Part shown: positions 18,343 through 29,991 of the stretch, piece after piece
Numbering within the stretch: the first letter of the stretch is position 1
How the letters are laid out: every line of letters begins with the position of its first letter
Notes under the pieces: generated by a model
The model's database searches: none
Seen by the model: the letters and a program-made list of their open reading frames with translations, nothing else
Told to the model about the DNA's origin: nothing
Made by a program: the position numbers and the translations under genes
Assembly (NCBI GenBank): GCA_019635585.1
Contig: JAHBZE010000001.1
Location: 1,736,001 to 1,800,000 of the forward strand
Length of the DNA: 64,000 bases
Direction of reading: 5' to 3'
Source of the DNA: Xanthobacteraceae bacterium
GTDB taxonomy: Bacteria; Pseudomonadota; Alphaproteobacteria; Rhizobiales; Xanthobacteraceae

Positions 18343-19113
18343 ATGTCCGACCTGAACAACAATCCTGCTGCTCGTTACGGTGGCGCAGTTGCGCGTGCCG
18401 ACGTCGATCAGGGCCTCCGCGCATACATGCTCGGGGTCTATAACTACATGGCGATCGGCCTTGCGATCACGGGCCTGTTCGCTCTCGGCATTTACATGCT
18501 TTCGGTTTCGGGCACGCCGACGCCCTATCCGATCCGAGGCGGCGTCTATCTGACCTCGCTCGGCTATGCGCTATTCGTCAGCCCGCTGAAGTGGGCGGTG
18601 ATCTTCGCGCCGCTCGCGATCGTGTTCTTCATGAGCTTCCGCATCGACAAAATGAGCGTCGGCGCAGCACAGCTCACCTTCTGGATCTATGCCGCACTCG
18701 TCGGCGTTTCGCTCGCGACGATTCTGATGGTCTATACGCATACCTCGATCGCCCGCGTATTCTTCATCTCGGCGGCTTCGTTCGGAGCGCTCAGCCTCTA
18801 TGGCTACACTACCAAGCGCGATCTCTCGGGCATGGCGACATTCCTCGTCATGGGCCTGTTCGGCGTGATCATCGCCTCGATCGTCAACATCTGGCTGGCG
18901 TCCTCGATGCTCCAGTGGATCGTTTCGATCGTCGGCCTTCTCGTGTTCGCAGGCTTCACCGCCTACGACACGCAGGACATCAAGAACATGTACGACGTGA
19001 ACGACGACGGCACCGTCGCCGGTCGCAAGTCGGTGATGGGCGCGCTTCGCCTCTATCTCGACTTCCTCAATATCTTCCTGTTCCTGTTGCAGTTGCTCGG
19101 CAACCGCGAATAA
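18343..19113 (+). CDS. Bax inhibitor-1 / YccA family membrane protein
   Basis: A 256-residue protein with seven predicted membrane segments. The family signature GFTAYDTQDIKNMYDV is near the C-terminus (the Asp residues form the pH-sensing pair in BI-1 proteins), and the protein ends YLDFLNIFLFLLQLLGNRE. It probably acts as an inner-membrane leak channel or FtsH modulator, as known for relatives. The ATG at 18343 (MSDLNNNPAARYGG) follows a purine-rich AAGGGAGAAAGGG site; the upstream ATG at 18271 would add residues without homology. Confidence 0.93.
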   Translation: MSDLNNNPAARYGGAVARADVDQGLRAYMLGVYNYMAIGLAITGLFALGIYMLSVSGTPTPYPIRGGVYLTSLGYALFVSPLKWAVIFAPLAIVFFMSFRIDKMSVGAAQLTFWIYAALVGVSLATILMVYTHTSIARVFFISAASFGALSLYGYTTKRDLSGMATFLVMGLFGVIIASIVNIWLASSMLQWIVSIVGLLVFAGFTAYDTQDIKNMYDVNDDGTVAGRKSVMGALRLYLDFLNIFLFLLQLLGNRE

Positions 19114-19136
19114 GCGGAAAACGGAATAAAAACGCG

Positions 19137-19164
19137 AAGGCCCGGCTCACGCCGGGCCTTTTGC
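19137..19164. terminator. intrinsic terminator (bidirectional)
   Basis: A 10-bp stem (AAGGCCCGGC / GCCGGGCCTT, 19137-19160) with loop TCAC is followed by TT on the plus strand. On the minus strand a TTTTT tract lies a few bases past the stem. It can serve both the Bax-inhibitor gene and the convergent DUF2794 gene. Confidence 0.85.
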
Positions 19165-19184
19165 TTTCTGGCTTAGCTATAATT

Positions 19185-19583
19185 TCAGTTCACGACGCTG
19201 AGGCGCTTGTCGATCACCGAAAGCACGCGGCCGAGGTCGCGCCCGCGTTTCAGCACGAAGCCGGTGGAATTCACCACGGCGTACTCGCCCTGTTTGCGCG
19301 CGAGCGCCGGGCTCTTTTCGATGCGGTAGAGCGGCTGCTCGGAGGAACGGCGGAAGATCGAAAACACCGCCCGGTCCTTCATGAAGGCGATCGCGTAGTC
19401 GCGCCATTCGCCGGCGGCGACCATGCGGCCATAGAGATCGAGGATGCGCAGCAATTCGCGCCGGTCGAAAGTGGTGTCTTTGGGTGCGGGGGCGGATGTG
19501 CGGTGCGCAGGCCGCCCCGGAAACGCTATCGGCTCGAGATCGCTCAAATTCCAGCGCCCTCCTGATCCGTCACTGACGCGCAT
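19185..19583 (-). CDS. DUF2794 domain-containing protein
   Basis: A 132-residue protein of the alphaproteobacterial DUF2794 family. The recognisable core runs from FDRRELLRILDLYGRMVAAG through EWRDYAIAFMKDRAVFSIFRR to PLYRIEKSPALARKQGEY and FVLKRGRDLGRVLSVIDK. No enzymatic motif or signal peptide is visible, and the function is unknown. Single gene. Confidence 0.88.
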   Translation of the reverse strand: MRVSDGSGGRWNLSDLEPIAFPGRPAHRTSAPAPKDTTFDRRELLRILDLYGRMVAAGEWRDYAIAFMKDRAVFSIFRRSSEQPLYRIEKSPALARKQGEYAVVNSTGFVLKRGRDLGRVLSVIDKRLSVVN

Positions 19584-19913
19584 GTTGCGCCGTTGTCATG
19601 ATCGCGCCGAGCTCAAGTTCCGGCAAGCCTTTGTTTTCCGCTTGAGATTGCTCGCTTTTCCGGCGCGGGACACGGAGACGAAAAATCATAAAGACGCCCA
19701 ATTCCGGCCCCCCCGCTGCCAAAGCGCGAAGCGAGATTCCTTCCCGTAGCCTCCGGGCCGGTTCCGAAGGAGATCCGGTCAATCCCAGCCCCCCAGCCCC
19801 CCGGGCTCAGTCGGGCCGGCCCATCTGGCTGCAACTGCGTACGGTTCAAACCCCAGAATTTAAGGGCCGCTCTTTCGGGCGGCCCTTCTTTTATTCCCGG
19901 ATGGATTTTTTCG
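19584..19913. other. 330-bp intergenic region with an orphan plus-strand terminator
   Basis: No convincing coding frame is present. The right end holds a hairpin with a good plus-strand T-tract (listed separately). The stretch before it contains a GC-rich block with self-complementary arms (GGGCCGG near 19756 with CCGGCCC near 19815) and a GGTTCAAACC sequence near 19843. The left part should hold the promoter of DUF2794. Confidence 0.5.
19862..19893 (+). terminator. intrinsic terminator with no plus-strand gene upstream
   Basis: A perfect 9-bp stem (AAGGGCCGC 19862-19870 with GCGGCCCTT 19879-19887) is followed by CTTTTATT on the plus strand. The nearest plus-strand gene ends at 19113 with its own terminator. 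On the minus strand the hairpin lies 26 bp past the DUF1223 stop but its T-tract there is poor. Confidence 0.7.
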
Positions 19914-20642
19914 TCAGCGCAGCGCGACGATTTCGGCGTTGCGGATCGCCCCAGGAGAATTTTCCGCACCGTTCTGCACGAAGACCACGACCGCGTCGGC
20001 GCCGTCTTTCGTCAACTCCCCGACCGGCACCGAAGTCCTGATCGGCGAGCCGGAATAAGCGCCGAGATTGCGCCACGAGCGCACCACGTTGAAGTAGCTG
20101 ATGGTCTCGCCCTTGTTCTCGCCGCGCGCGATCTGCACCTCGATCTTGTTCTTGACGGTCACGAGCCAGACCGTCGCCTTGCCTTCGCTCGCGCCGACAT
20201 CGACCGTGATGTTGTCGCCATCGCGCTTTACGGTGAGCGGGATTTCCCGCTCGTTCCCCGGGTGGTTGCGTAGTGCTGCCGAAATTTCCCGCTCGTCGCT
20301 GCCGACAGCGTATTTGACGCCGTTCACGATTGCCTGCGGCGTATAAACGTTCATGTCGCCGCGCACTTTAGCGTAATTGCGCTGGCGCAGCGTGTGGCCG
20401 TGCAGCGCCAGCGTATCCTTCCAGCCGAGGTAATCCCAGTAATCTACCGCGAGCGTGAGCGGGATCACGTTGGGGTTTTGTGTCAGCCGTCCGAGCAGCT
20501 TGTCAGCCGGCGGGCAGGAGTTGCAGCCCTGGCTCGTGAAGAGTTCGACTACGGTTTTGCCGCCCGCGAGCGCAGGCGAGGACGACCATCCGGTCATCGC
20601 GGCGAGTACGGCGAGCACGCCGAGAATGCGAAACACATGCAT
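19914..20642 (-). CDS. DUF1223 domain-containing secreted thioredoxin-like protein
   Basis: A 242-residue protein with an N-terminal signal peptide (about 1-26, ALA-GG cleavage region) and the DUF1223 thioredoxin-like fold. The motif VVELFTSQGCNSCPPADKLL carries a CxxC pair at Cys 40 and 43. LAVDYWDYLGWKDTLA and RQRNYAKV-YTPQAIVNG follow, the usual DUF1223 blocks. It is predicted to be periplasmic; redox activity is likely from the CxxC but unproven. The ATG at 20642 begins the signal peptide; the frame extends upstream to 20699 without support. acnA lies upstream but is separated by a terminator. Confidence 0.9.
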   Translation of the reverse strand: MHVFRILGVLAVLAAMTGWSSSPALAGGKTVVELFTSQGCNSCPPADKLLGRLTQNPNVIPLTLAVDYWDYLGWKDTLALHGHTLRQRNYAKVRGDMNVYTPQAIVNGVKYAVGSDEREISAALRNHPGNEREIPLTVKRDGDNITVDVGASEGKATVWLVTVKNKIEVQIARGENKGETISYFNVVRSWRNLGAYSGSPIRTSVPVGELTKDGADAVVVFVQNGAENSPGAIRNAEIVALR

Positions 20643-20686
20643 CACGAACCTGTCGGGTTGATCGGAAGACGATAAGCCTACAAACG

Positions 20687-20722
20687 CAAAAGCCGCCACT
20701 CACTATTGGGTGAGCGGCGGCT
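20687..20722 (-). terminator. intrinsic terminator of acnA
   Basis: Arms 20691-20703 and 20710-20722 form a 12-bp stem with one mismatch. On the minus strand it is followed by TTTTG. It lies 27 bp past the acnA stop. Confidence 0.85.
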
Positions 20723-20748
20723 TCGTTATTGATAACGCGCGTTAATTT

Positions 20749-23460
<2,712 letters not shown>

Positions 23461-23600
23461 GGCGATATTCCCGCTGGTTCAGGGTGAACGCCCGTACCGG
23501 CCGGCGGCGTTTCTCGTCCGGTGCCAAGGCTGATAAGGCGCTTTATAGAACTATTCGGAACAAGGGCAATGGAGCCGCGCTTGATCGAAAGTCGCGCCCG

Positions 23601-24209
23601 ATGAGGCTTACCGCGAACGGCATTTCCTGCGTCCGCGGCGGGCGGAAACTCTATGACGGGTTGTCATTTTCGCTGACCGGAGGCGAGTTGTTGCTGCTTT
23701 CGGGGGCAAACGGTGCGGGCAAGACCTCGCTCCTGCGGCAGGTCGCCGGGCTTCTGCCGCTTTCGGGCGGCGAGATCGGTTTCGAGGGCGGGGATCTGGC
23801 CGAAGAAACGCACTTCGTCGGCCATGCCTCGGGAATCAAGGACACGCTTTCGGTCGCCGAGAATCTGCACTTCTGGTGCGCGCTTTACGGCAGCGCTGAC
23901 GCCGCGACGGAGGATGCGCTCGCGCGGCTGAAACTCGCGCCACTCGCGATGCTGCCTGCCCGCGTACTTTCCGCCGGGCAGAAACGCAGGCTCGCGTTGT
24001 CCCGGCTGCTCGCGATCCGCCGCGCGATCTGGCTCCTCGACGAGCCGGACGCCGCGCTCGACGCGGAAGGGCGCGAAACTCTGCTTTCGATCATTGCTGG
24101 GTATCGCGCACGCGGCGGGATCGTGATCGTCGCGAGCCATGCGGCGCTCGATCTCGCGCCATCGAAAGAGATCGTGCTCGGCGCGGCTGCGGAAACGGCA
24201 GCCGCATGA
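23601..24209 (+). CDS. ccmA: heme exporter ATP-binding protein CcmA
   Basis: CcmA, 202 residues, the ATPase of the CcmABCD complex that releases holo-CcmE during cytochrome c maturation at the inner membrane. Walker A is GANGAGKTS (35-43). The signature is LSAGQKRRLALSRLL (the CcmA-type LSAGQ variant), and Walker B is IWLLDEPDAALD. The ATG at 23601 (MRLTANGISC) is the family start; the frame is open upstream from 23484 without homology. It is the first gene of ccmABCDG, overlapping ccmB by 4 bp. Confidence 0.95.
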   Translation: MRLTANGISCVRGGRKLYDGLSFSLTGGELLLLSGANGAGKTSLLRQVAGLLPLSGGEIGFEGGDLAEETHFVGHASGIKDTLSVAENLHFWCALYGSADAATEDALARLKLAPLAMLPARVLSAGQKRRLALSRLLAIRRAIWLLDEPDAALDAEGRETLLSIIAGYRARGGIVIVASHAALDLAPSKEIVLGAAAETAAA

Positions 24210-24877
24210 TGCGCGCGTTCTTTGCGATCCTCCGGCGCGATCTTGCGCTCTCCTTCCGCGCGGGCGGCGGCGCAGGCATTGGCGTGATCTTTTTCCTCGC
24301 AGTCGTGATGGTGGTGCCGTTCGCGATCGGGCCGGACCAGAAACTGCTCTCGCAGATCGGCCCGGCAATTCTCTGGAGCGGGGCGCTGCTCGCTTCGCTC
24401 CTCGGGTTGGATCGCCTGTTCGGCGCGGATGCCGAGGACGGCAGTCTCGATCTTCTGTTGCTCGCGCCGTTGCCACTCGAAGTGATCGCGTTTGCGAAGG
24501 CGCTCGCGCATTGGCTTGCGACCGGGCTGCCGCTCGTGATCGCCGCACCCTTGTTCGGCTTGATGCTGGGCGTCGAAGGTAAGGCGTCGCTCGCGCTCGC
24601 CACGATGCTCTTCGTCGGTACGCCGGCAATCGCGTTCCTCGGGCTGATCGGGGCGGCGCTCGCGGCGAGCCTTTCGCGCGCGGGACTTTTGATCGCGGTG
24701 CTGATCGTGCCGTTCACGATCCCGGTCCTGATCTTCGGCACGGCGGCGACGGAAGCCGCGATTTCCGGTACGCCGTTCGGAACCGCGTTCAAGCTGCTCG
24801 CGGCACTTCTTCTGTTCTCGCTGGTGATTGGGCCGGTGGCGGCGGCCGCGGCGTTGAGAATCGGGCGCGGAACATGA
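24206..24877 (+). CDS. ccmB: heme exporter protein CcmB
   Basis: CcmB, 223 residues with six predicted membrane helices, the membrane partner of CcmA. The N-terminal FFAILRRDLALSFR motif and the central LFGADAEDGSLDLLLLAPLPLE block are characteristic of the family. It overlaps ccmA by 4 bp and is followed after about 33 bp by ccmC. Confidence 0.95.
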   Translation: MMRAFFAILRRDLALSFRAGGGAGIGVIFFLAVVMVVPFAIGPDQKLLSQIGPAILWSGALLASLLGLDRLFGADAEDGSLDLLLLAPLPLEVIAFAKALAHWLATGLPLVIAAPLFGLMLGVEGKASLALATMLFVGTPAIAFLGLIGAALAASLSRAGLLIAVLIVPFTIPVLIFGTAATEAAISGTPFGTAFKLLAALLLFSLVIGPVAAAAALRIGRGT

Positions 24878-24910
24878 GCCGTCTTCGCCGCATTGCCGGA
24901 AAATCGGCCG

Positions 24911-25657
24911 ATGCCTAAAACGCGCGGGATGAAGATCGGCGACCTCGCCAACCCCAACCGCTTCCTGCGGATCGCGCGCGTGGCGATTCCGCTTTGCGCG
25001 GCAGCGAGCGCCGTGTTGCTCGCCTATGGATTTTATCGCGGCTTCCATACGCCGGCGGAGCGCGATCAGGGCACCGTGTTCCGGATTATGTTCGTGCACG
25101 TGCCCTCGGCGTGGCTCGCGCTCGGCATTTATTCGCTGATGGCGACGGCCGCACTCGGCACGCTGGTCTGGCGGCATCCGCTCGCCGATGTCGCGCAGAA
25201 GGCGGCAGCACCCATCGGCGCGGCGTTCGCGCTGGTCTGTCTCGTCACCGGCGCGATCTGGGGACGGCCGACCTGGGGCACTTATTGGGAATGGGACGGG
25301 CGGCTGACTTCGATGCTCGTGCTGTTCCTCATTTATCTCGGCATCATCGCTTTGTGGCGCGCGTTCGAGGAGCCGTTGCAAGCGGCGAAGGCGGTTGCGA
25401 TTCTTACGCTGGTCGGCTTCATCAATGTGCCGATCGTGAAATACTCGGTCGACTGGTGGAGCACGTTGCACCAACGGGCGTCCGTGTTCCGCCTCGACGG
25501 GCCGACCATGCATCCGGCCTATCTGTCGCCGCTGCTTGTTTGCGCGCTCGGCTTTTCGTTTCTGTTTGCGGCGCTCTTGATGGCGGCGATGCGGAACGAA
25601 TTGATGCGCCGCCGCGTCCGGACGCTGACGCTGTTCGCGGCGCGGGAAGCACACTAA
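24911..25657 (+). CDS. ccmC: heme ABC transporter permease / heme-handling protein CcmC
   Basis: CcmC, about 248 residues with six membrane helices. It loads heme onto CcmE in the periplasm. The tryptophan-rich heme motif is WGRPTWGTYWEWDGRLTS (near 120-137). Conserved histidines appear in FVHVPSAW (about 62) and in the periplasmic loop STLHQ before the last helices. The start is uncertain among a TTG at 24893, ATG 24911 and ATG 24929; I chose 24911. The stop codon shares one base with the ccmD start. Confidence 0.95.
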   Translation: MPKTRGMKIGDLANPNRFLRIARVAIPLCAAASAVLLAYGFYRGFHTPAERDQGTVFRIMFVHVPSAWLALGIYSLMATAALGTLVWRHPLADVAQKAAAPIGAAFALVCLVTGAIWGRPTWGTYWEWDGRLTSMLVLFLIYLGIIALWRAFEEPLQAAKAVAILTLVGFINVPIVKYSVDWWSTLHQRASVFRLDGPTMHPAYLSPLLVCALGFSFLFAALLMAAMRNELMRRRVRTLTLFAAREAH

Positions 25658-25806
25658 TGGCGGCCCTGCATTCCACCTTCATCGCGGCGGCTTACGGCTT
25701 CGCGGGTATCGTCCTGTGCGCGCTCGTCGTCTGGATCGTGCTGGATTATCGCGCGCAGCGAAAGATGCTTGCCGAACTCGAAGCGCGCCGCGCGGAAAAA
25801 AAGTAA
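25657..25806 (+). CDS. ccmD: heme exporter protein CcmD
   Basis: A 49-residue single-pass protein: an N-terminal polar stretch MAALHSTF, one hydrophobic helix (FIAAAYGFAGIVLCALVVWIVL) and a basic C-terminus DYRAQRKMLAELEARRAEKK. This is the classic CcmD pattern. CcmD helps release holo-CcmE from CcmABC. The start overlaps the ccmC stop (TAATG) and its stop overlaps the ccmG start (TAATG). Confidence 0.93.
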   Translation: MAALHSTFIAAAYGFAGIVLCALVVWIVLDYRAQRKMLAELEARRAEKK

Positions 25807-26345
25807 TGCGCCGCGCAGCTGTCTTCATTCCGCTTTGCATCTTTCTCGCGCTCGCGGGCGTGTTCTTCTTCCGCATTAATGTCGGCGACCCCTCGATCGT
25901 GCCTTCGGCGCTGATCGGCAAGGAAGCGCCGCGGCTCGTCTTGCCCGCACTCGAAGGCGCGAACGTGCCCGCGATCGATCCGGCAAACTTCAAGGGCAAT
26001 GTCACGGTCGTGAATATCTGGGCGTCGTGGTGTGCTCCGTGCCGCGCCGAGCATCGCTTTCTGAAACTGCTCGCGAAGGATGAGCGGATTCGCGTGGTCG
26101 GCATCAATTACAAGGACCCGCAAACCGCAAATGCGCTGCACTTCCTGAACGAAGTCGGCAATCCCTTTGCCGCGATCAGCACCGACCCGCGCGGCCGCGG
26201 GGCAATCGAGTGGGGCGTCTATGGAGTGCCGGAAAATTTCATCGTCGGGCGCGACGGCAAGATCAAGTTCAAGCAGGTCGGGCCGATCACCGACGAAAAT
26301 CTCGCGCGTTTTCAGGCCGAGATTGAAAAGGCGTTGGCGAACTAG
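25806..26345 (+). CDS. ccmG: thiol:disulfide interchange protein CcmG/DsbE
   Basis: A 179-residue membrane-anchored periplasmic thioredoxin. Residues 5-23 form an uncleaved signal-anchor. The active site WASWCAPC has Cys 76 and 79. The CcmG-specific acidic/GVYGVPENF motif (cis-Pro) is near 136-145. It keeps apocytochrome c cysteines reduced for heme ligation. ccmE, ccmF and ccmH are not here and must lie elsewhere. Its TAG stop overlaps by 4 bp the stop of the convergent yciB gene. Confidence 0.95.
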   Translation: MRRAAVFIPLCIFLALAGVFFFRINVGDPSIVPSALIGKEAPRLVLPALEGANVPAIDPANFKGNVTVVNIWASWCAPCRAEHRFLKLLAKDERIRVVGINYKDPQTANALHFLNEVGNPFAAISTDPRGRGAIEWGVYGVPENFIVGRDGKIKFKQVGPITDENLARFQAEIEKALAN

Positions 26346-26926
26346 TTCTTCGCGTCCGGATCCTTGATCGCGTATTTTGCCATGATCGGCGCTTGAAGAA
26401 GCGCGAAAGCGAGCGTCAGCGGCAGGAAACCGAAAGTTTTGAAGGTCACCCACTGGTCGGTGGTGAAGGAACGCCAGACGAATTCGTTGACGACCGCCAT
26501 CGCAAGAAAGAACAGCGACCAGTTTAGGGTGAGTTTTTTCCAGCCTTCCTCTTTCATGTGAAAGGCGCCGTCGAGCACGAGCTGAAACAGCGGGCGGCCG
26601 GTCGCGAGCCCGAACAGAAGAATCGCCGCGAACATCACGTAAATGATCGTCGGCTTTAGTTTGATGAAGGTGTCGTCGTGCAGCCAGAGCGTAAGCGCGC
26701 CGAACACCATCACGATCACGGCGGTGAAGATCGGCATCACCGGGAAGCGCCGGATCAAATAATAGCTGATGGCGAGCGTGACGATGGTCGCGACCATGAA
26801 GGCGCCGGTCGCGAAATAAATGCCGCCATAGGAGTTCGCGAAGAAGAAAAGCAAAAGCGGGCCGAGATCGAGCGCGAGTTTAGGCAGGGGCGCGAGATGT
26901 TTTTTCGGTGCGGCGGCGTCTGTCAT
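26342..26926 (-). CDS. yciB: septation protein A / YciB (IspZ) family membrane protein
   Basis: A 194-residue inner-membrane protein with five or six predicted helices. Characteristic motifs are [19 protein letters not shown], a [21 protein letters not shown] loop, and the C-terminal [34 protein letters not shown] block. YciB affects cell-envelope synthesis and septation. It lies 31 bp downstream of ftsY on the same strand. Confidence 0.94.
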   Translation of the reverse strand: [194 protein letters not shown]

Positions 26927-26957
26927 TTTCTTTTGTTGCCCAAGGAATGCGGCGGTT

Positions 26958-27875
26958 TCAAGCGGACTCGTCGAGGCCTACCAGCGCACGCGAGAAATCT
27001 TTCGCGGAAAAGGTTTCCAGATCGTCGACGCTTTCGCCGACGCCGATGAAATGCACGGGCAGGCCGTGGCGCGCGGAAATCGCGACCAGAATGCCGCCCT
27101 TCGCGGTGCCGTCGAGCTTGGTCACGACAAGGCCGGTGACGCCGGCGGTCTGCTTGAAGGCTTCGACCTGGCTGAGCGCGTTCTGGCCGACGGTGGCGTC
27201 TAACACGAGCAACACCGCGTGCGGCGCGCTGTCGTCGATCTTCTTGATGACGCGAACGATCTTCTCGAGTTCGCCCATCAACGCTTCTTTGTTCTGTAAG
27301 CGGCCTGCGGTGTCGATCAGCAACACATCCGCATCTTCTTCGCGCGCTTTCGTCATCGCGTCGAAAGCGACGCCCGCGGGATCGGAGCCCTGCGCCTTCG
27401 CGATGATCGAAGAATTGGTGCGGCTCGCCCAGAGTTTGAGTTGCTCGATCGCGGCGGCGCGGAACGTGTCGGCCGCGCCGAGCGTGACCTTCTTGCCTTC
27501 GGCGTGGAATTTCGCGGCGAGCTTGCCGAGCGTCGTGGTCTTGCCGGAACCGTTCACGCCGACCGCGAGAACCACGAAAGGCTTGTGCGACGAAATATCG
27601 AGCGGCTGCTCGACCTTTGAAAGCACTTTCTCGACCTCGGAAGCGATCAACGCTTTGAAATCATTTTCCTCGTAGCGTTCGCCGAGACGGCCGTCGTTCA
27701 GCGCGGCGACGATTCTGGTCGCGGTTTCGACGCCGATGTCGGAGGAAATCAGAAGGTCTTCGACTTCCTGCAAGGTCTTCGGGTCGGCACCGCGCATGCC
27801 GATCTTCGCCAAGCCTTCGCCGAGCTTCGAGGCGGAGCGCGAAAGCCCGCCGGTGAGACGCTTCCAGAAACTCAT
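26958..27875 (-). CDS. ftsY: signal recognition particle receptor FtsY
   Basis: FtsY, 305 residues, the membrane-associated SRP receptor GTPase that docks Ffh-bound ribosomes at SecYEG. The NG domain shows G1 GVNGSGKTT (106-114), the insertion-box region DTFRAAAIEQL, G3 DTAGR and G4 TKLDGTAKGG. The acidic N-terminal A domain of E. coli is absent, as is usual in this order; instead there is a short basic start MSFWKRLTGGLSRS. The start overlaps the mtaB stop by 4 bp. Confidence 0.96.
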   Translation of the reverse strand: MSFWKRLTGGLSRSASKLGEGLAKIGMRGADPKTLQEVEDLLISSDIGVETATRIVAALNDGRLGERYEENDFKALIASEVEKVLSKVEQPLDISSHKPFVVLAVGVNGSGKTTTLGKLAAKFHAEGKKVTLGAADTFRAAAIEQLKLWASRTNSSIIAKAQGSDPAGVAFDAMTKAREEDADVLLIDTAGRLQNKEALMGELEKIVRVIKKIDDSAPHAVLLVLDATVGQNALSQVEAFKQTAGVTGLVVTKLDGTAKGGILVAISARHGLPVHFIGVGESVDDLETFSAKDFSRALVGLDESA

Positions 27876-29116
27876 GCGGCCAGTAACCCGCGTTCGTCGT
27901 GGCTTGCAATGCGTACTTCCGCGATGGTGCCGCGTGTAAACGAGCGCGCGAGCTTCACCGGCATGAAATGTTCGCTGCGGCCTTCGATACCGCTTTGCTC
28001 GACCAGCACGCGGCGCGATTTTCCGATCTCATTCTGAAAATGACGGCGCAGGAGTTCTTCGCCTTTCGTACGAAGGCGTGCGGCGCGCTCTTTCGCGACG
28101 GCGCGTGCAATCTGCGGCATGCGCGCAGCGGGTGTGCCTTTGCGCGGCGAGAACGGAAAGACATGCAGGAAAGTCAGCCCGCAATCTTCCGCGTGTTGCA
28201 TCGTATTCACGAAATGCGTTTCGGTTTCGGTCGGGAAGCCCGCGATGAAATCCGCGCCGAACACGATGTCAGGCCGCAGGCGGCGCGCTTCTTCGGTGAA
28301 GCGGATTGTGTCGCGCGTCAGGTGCCGCCGTTTCATGCGCTTCAAGATCAGATCGTCGCCGGCCTGCAGCGAAAGATGCAGATGCGGCATCAGGCGTTCT
28401 TCGTCGGAGAGCGCACGCATGAAGTCGCCATCGACTTCGATCGAGTCGATCGAGGAAATGCGCAGCCGCGGCAATTCTGGAATGTGTTTTAGAATCTGGC
28501 GAACGAGCGCGCCGAGCTTCGGCGTGCCGGGAAGATCGCTGCCCCATGAGGTGAGATCGACGCCAGTCAACACGACCTCGCGATGGCCGCGCTCGACGAG
28601 TGCGCGGATTTGCGAAATCACTTCGCCGGCACCGACCGAGCGCGACGGCCCGCGGCCGTAGGGGATAATGCAGAAAGTGCAGCGGTGATCGCAGCCGTTC
28701 TGAATCTGCACGAAAGCGCGCGTATGCCCTTCGAAGCCATCGACGAGATGTAGCGCTGTTTCACGGATCGAATCGAGATCGTCGATCTGGACCTTCTCGA
28801 GTGCGCCGAAAGGCTCCAGCCACGTTTCGGCTTTGAGCTTGCGCGCGTTACCGATGACGGCGGCTACTTCCGGCATGGCGGCGAAAGTTTCGCTTTCGGT
28901 CTGCGCCGCGCAGCCGGTGACGACGATTTTTGCTTCGGGCCGCTCGCGCTTCATGCGGCGAATTTGCTGTCGCGCCTGCCGCACGGCTTCCCCGGTGACG
29001 GCACAGGAGTTGACGATGATCGTGTTTTCGAGCCGTGCCGCTTCCGCGTGGCGGCGAATGGTTTCCGACTCGGTGATGTTGAGCCGGCAGCCGAAAGTGA
29101 CGACTTCAACCGGCAT
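27872..29116 (-). CDS. mtaB: tRNA (N(6)-L-threonylcarbamoyladenosine(37)-C(2))-methylthiotransferase
   Basis: MtaB, 414 residues, a radical-SAM methylthiotransferase converting t6A37 to ms2t6A37 in ANN-decoding tRNAs. The N-terminal MTTase cysteines are Cys10 (TFGCRLN), Cys38 (NSCAVTG) and Cys69 (TGCAAQ). The radical-SAM cluster is CDHRCTFC in GCDHRCTFCIIPYGRG. A C-terminal TRAM region ends the protein. The ATG at 29116 shares one base with the dapF stop (TGATG). The frame runs open through dapF to 30127, but only this start gives the family N-terminus. Confidence 0.94.
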   Translation of the reverse strand: MPVEVVTFGCRLNITESETIRRHAEAARLENTIIVNSCAVTGEAVRQARQQIRRMKRERPEAKIVVTGCAAQTESETFAAMPEVAAVIGNARKLKAETWLEPFGALEKVQIDDLDSIRETALHLVDGFEGHTRAFVQIQNGCDHRCTFCIIPYGRGPSRSVGAGEVISQIRALVERGHREVVLTGVDLTSWGSDLPGTPKLGALVRQILKHIPELPRLRISSIDSIEVDGDFMRALSDEERLMPHLHLSLQAGDDLILKRMKRRHLTRDTIRFTEEARRLRPDIVFGADFIAGFPTETETHFVNTMQHAEDCGLTFLHVFPFSPRKGTPAARMPQIARAVAKERAARLRTKGEELLRRHFQNEIGKSRRVLVEQSGIEGRSEHFMPVKLARSFTRGTIAEVRIASHDERGLLAA

Positions 29117-29991
29117 CACGCAGCCGGAGCCGTGTTCAGAATTTTCGAATCCAACACGCCTTCGAATTCGAATTCGGCCGGGCCGGTCATCAGCACATGA
29201 TCGTCGCTTTCGCGCCACTCGATGAAAAGATTTCCGCCGGGCAGTGAAAGATGCACCTTGCGGCCCGTCCGCTTGGTGCGTGCCGCCGATACCGCGACCG
29301 CGCAAGCCGCGGAGCCACAGGCCCTGGTCAAGCCAGCGCCGCGCTCCCAGGTGCGCATGACGATGTGTTCGCGATCCTTGACGCTTGCGAGCGAAATATT
29401 CGCGCGCTCGGGGAAGATCGGATGGTTTTCGAGCAACGGCCCGAACTTTTCGAGGTCGTAGGCGTAAGGATCGTCGACCCAGAACACCGCGTGCGGGTTG
29501 CCCATCGAGACGACGGAGGGCGAGTGCAGCACCGGCGCGTCGATCGGTCCGATCTGCAATTCGATCATGCGGGTGTCGCGGAATTCCTCGGCGAGCGGGA
29601 TGTCGCGCCAGTCGAAGCGCGGCTTGCCCATGTCGACCGTGATCGTGTTCTCGTTTTCGAAATGCGCGGGGATCAGTCCAGCGCGCGTCTCGTAAACGAA
29701 GTCGTGCTTGCCGGTTCTCTTCACGTCGCGCGAGACCACGCAGCGCATGCCGTTGCCGCAGGCGCCGGCTTCCGAGCCGTCGTTGTTGTAAATGCGCACG
29801 AAGGCGTCGGTGCCGCCCACGCGTGGCGGGTAAAGCACCATGAGCTGGTCGAAGGGCACGGCGTCCTTCCGGGCAATGGCCCGTGCGTCGGCCTCGGTTA
29901 TGGGCGCGGAATCCGCGCGCAGATCGACGACGACGATCTCGTTGCCGATGCCGTTCATCTTGACGAAAGGGCGGTTCAGAAGCGCGCTCAT
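29116..29991 (-). CDS. dapF: diaminopimelate epimerase
   Basis: DapF, 291 residues. It converts LL- to meso-diaminopimelate for lysine and peptidoglycan synthesis. The two catalytic cysteines are in [11 protein letters not shown] and in [12 protein letters not shown]. The N-terminus [23 protein letters not shown] is typical, so I chose the ATG at 29991 over 30030. dapF, mtaB, ftsY and yciB form a tight minus-strand operon. Confidence 0.96.
   Translation of the reverse strand: MSALLNRPFVKMNGIGNEIVVVDLRADSAPITEADARAIARKDAVPFDQLMVLYPPRVGGTDAFVRIYNNDGSEAGACGNGMRCVVSRDVKRTGKHDFVYETRAGLIPAHFENENTITVDMGKPRFDWRDIPLAEEFRDTRMIELQIGPIDAPVLHSPSVVSMGNPHAVFWVDDPYAYDLEKFGPLLENHPIFPERANISLASVKDREHIVMRTWERGAGLTRACGSAACAVAVSAARTKRTGRKVHLSLPGGNLFIEWRESDDHVLMTGPAEFEFEGVLDSKILNTAPAA

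Noticed and set aside
19835-19890. tRNA- or tmRNA-like 3' domain suggested by GGTTCAAACC
   Set aside because: No matching acceptor or T-stem arms and no CCA at the right place.
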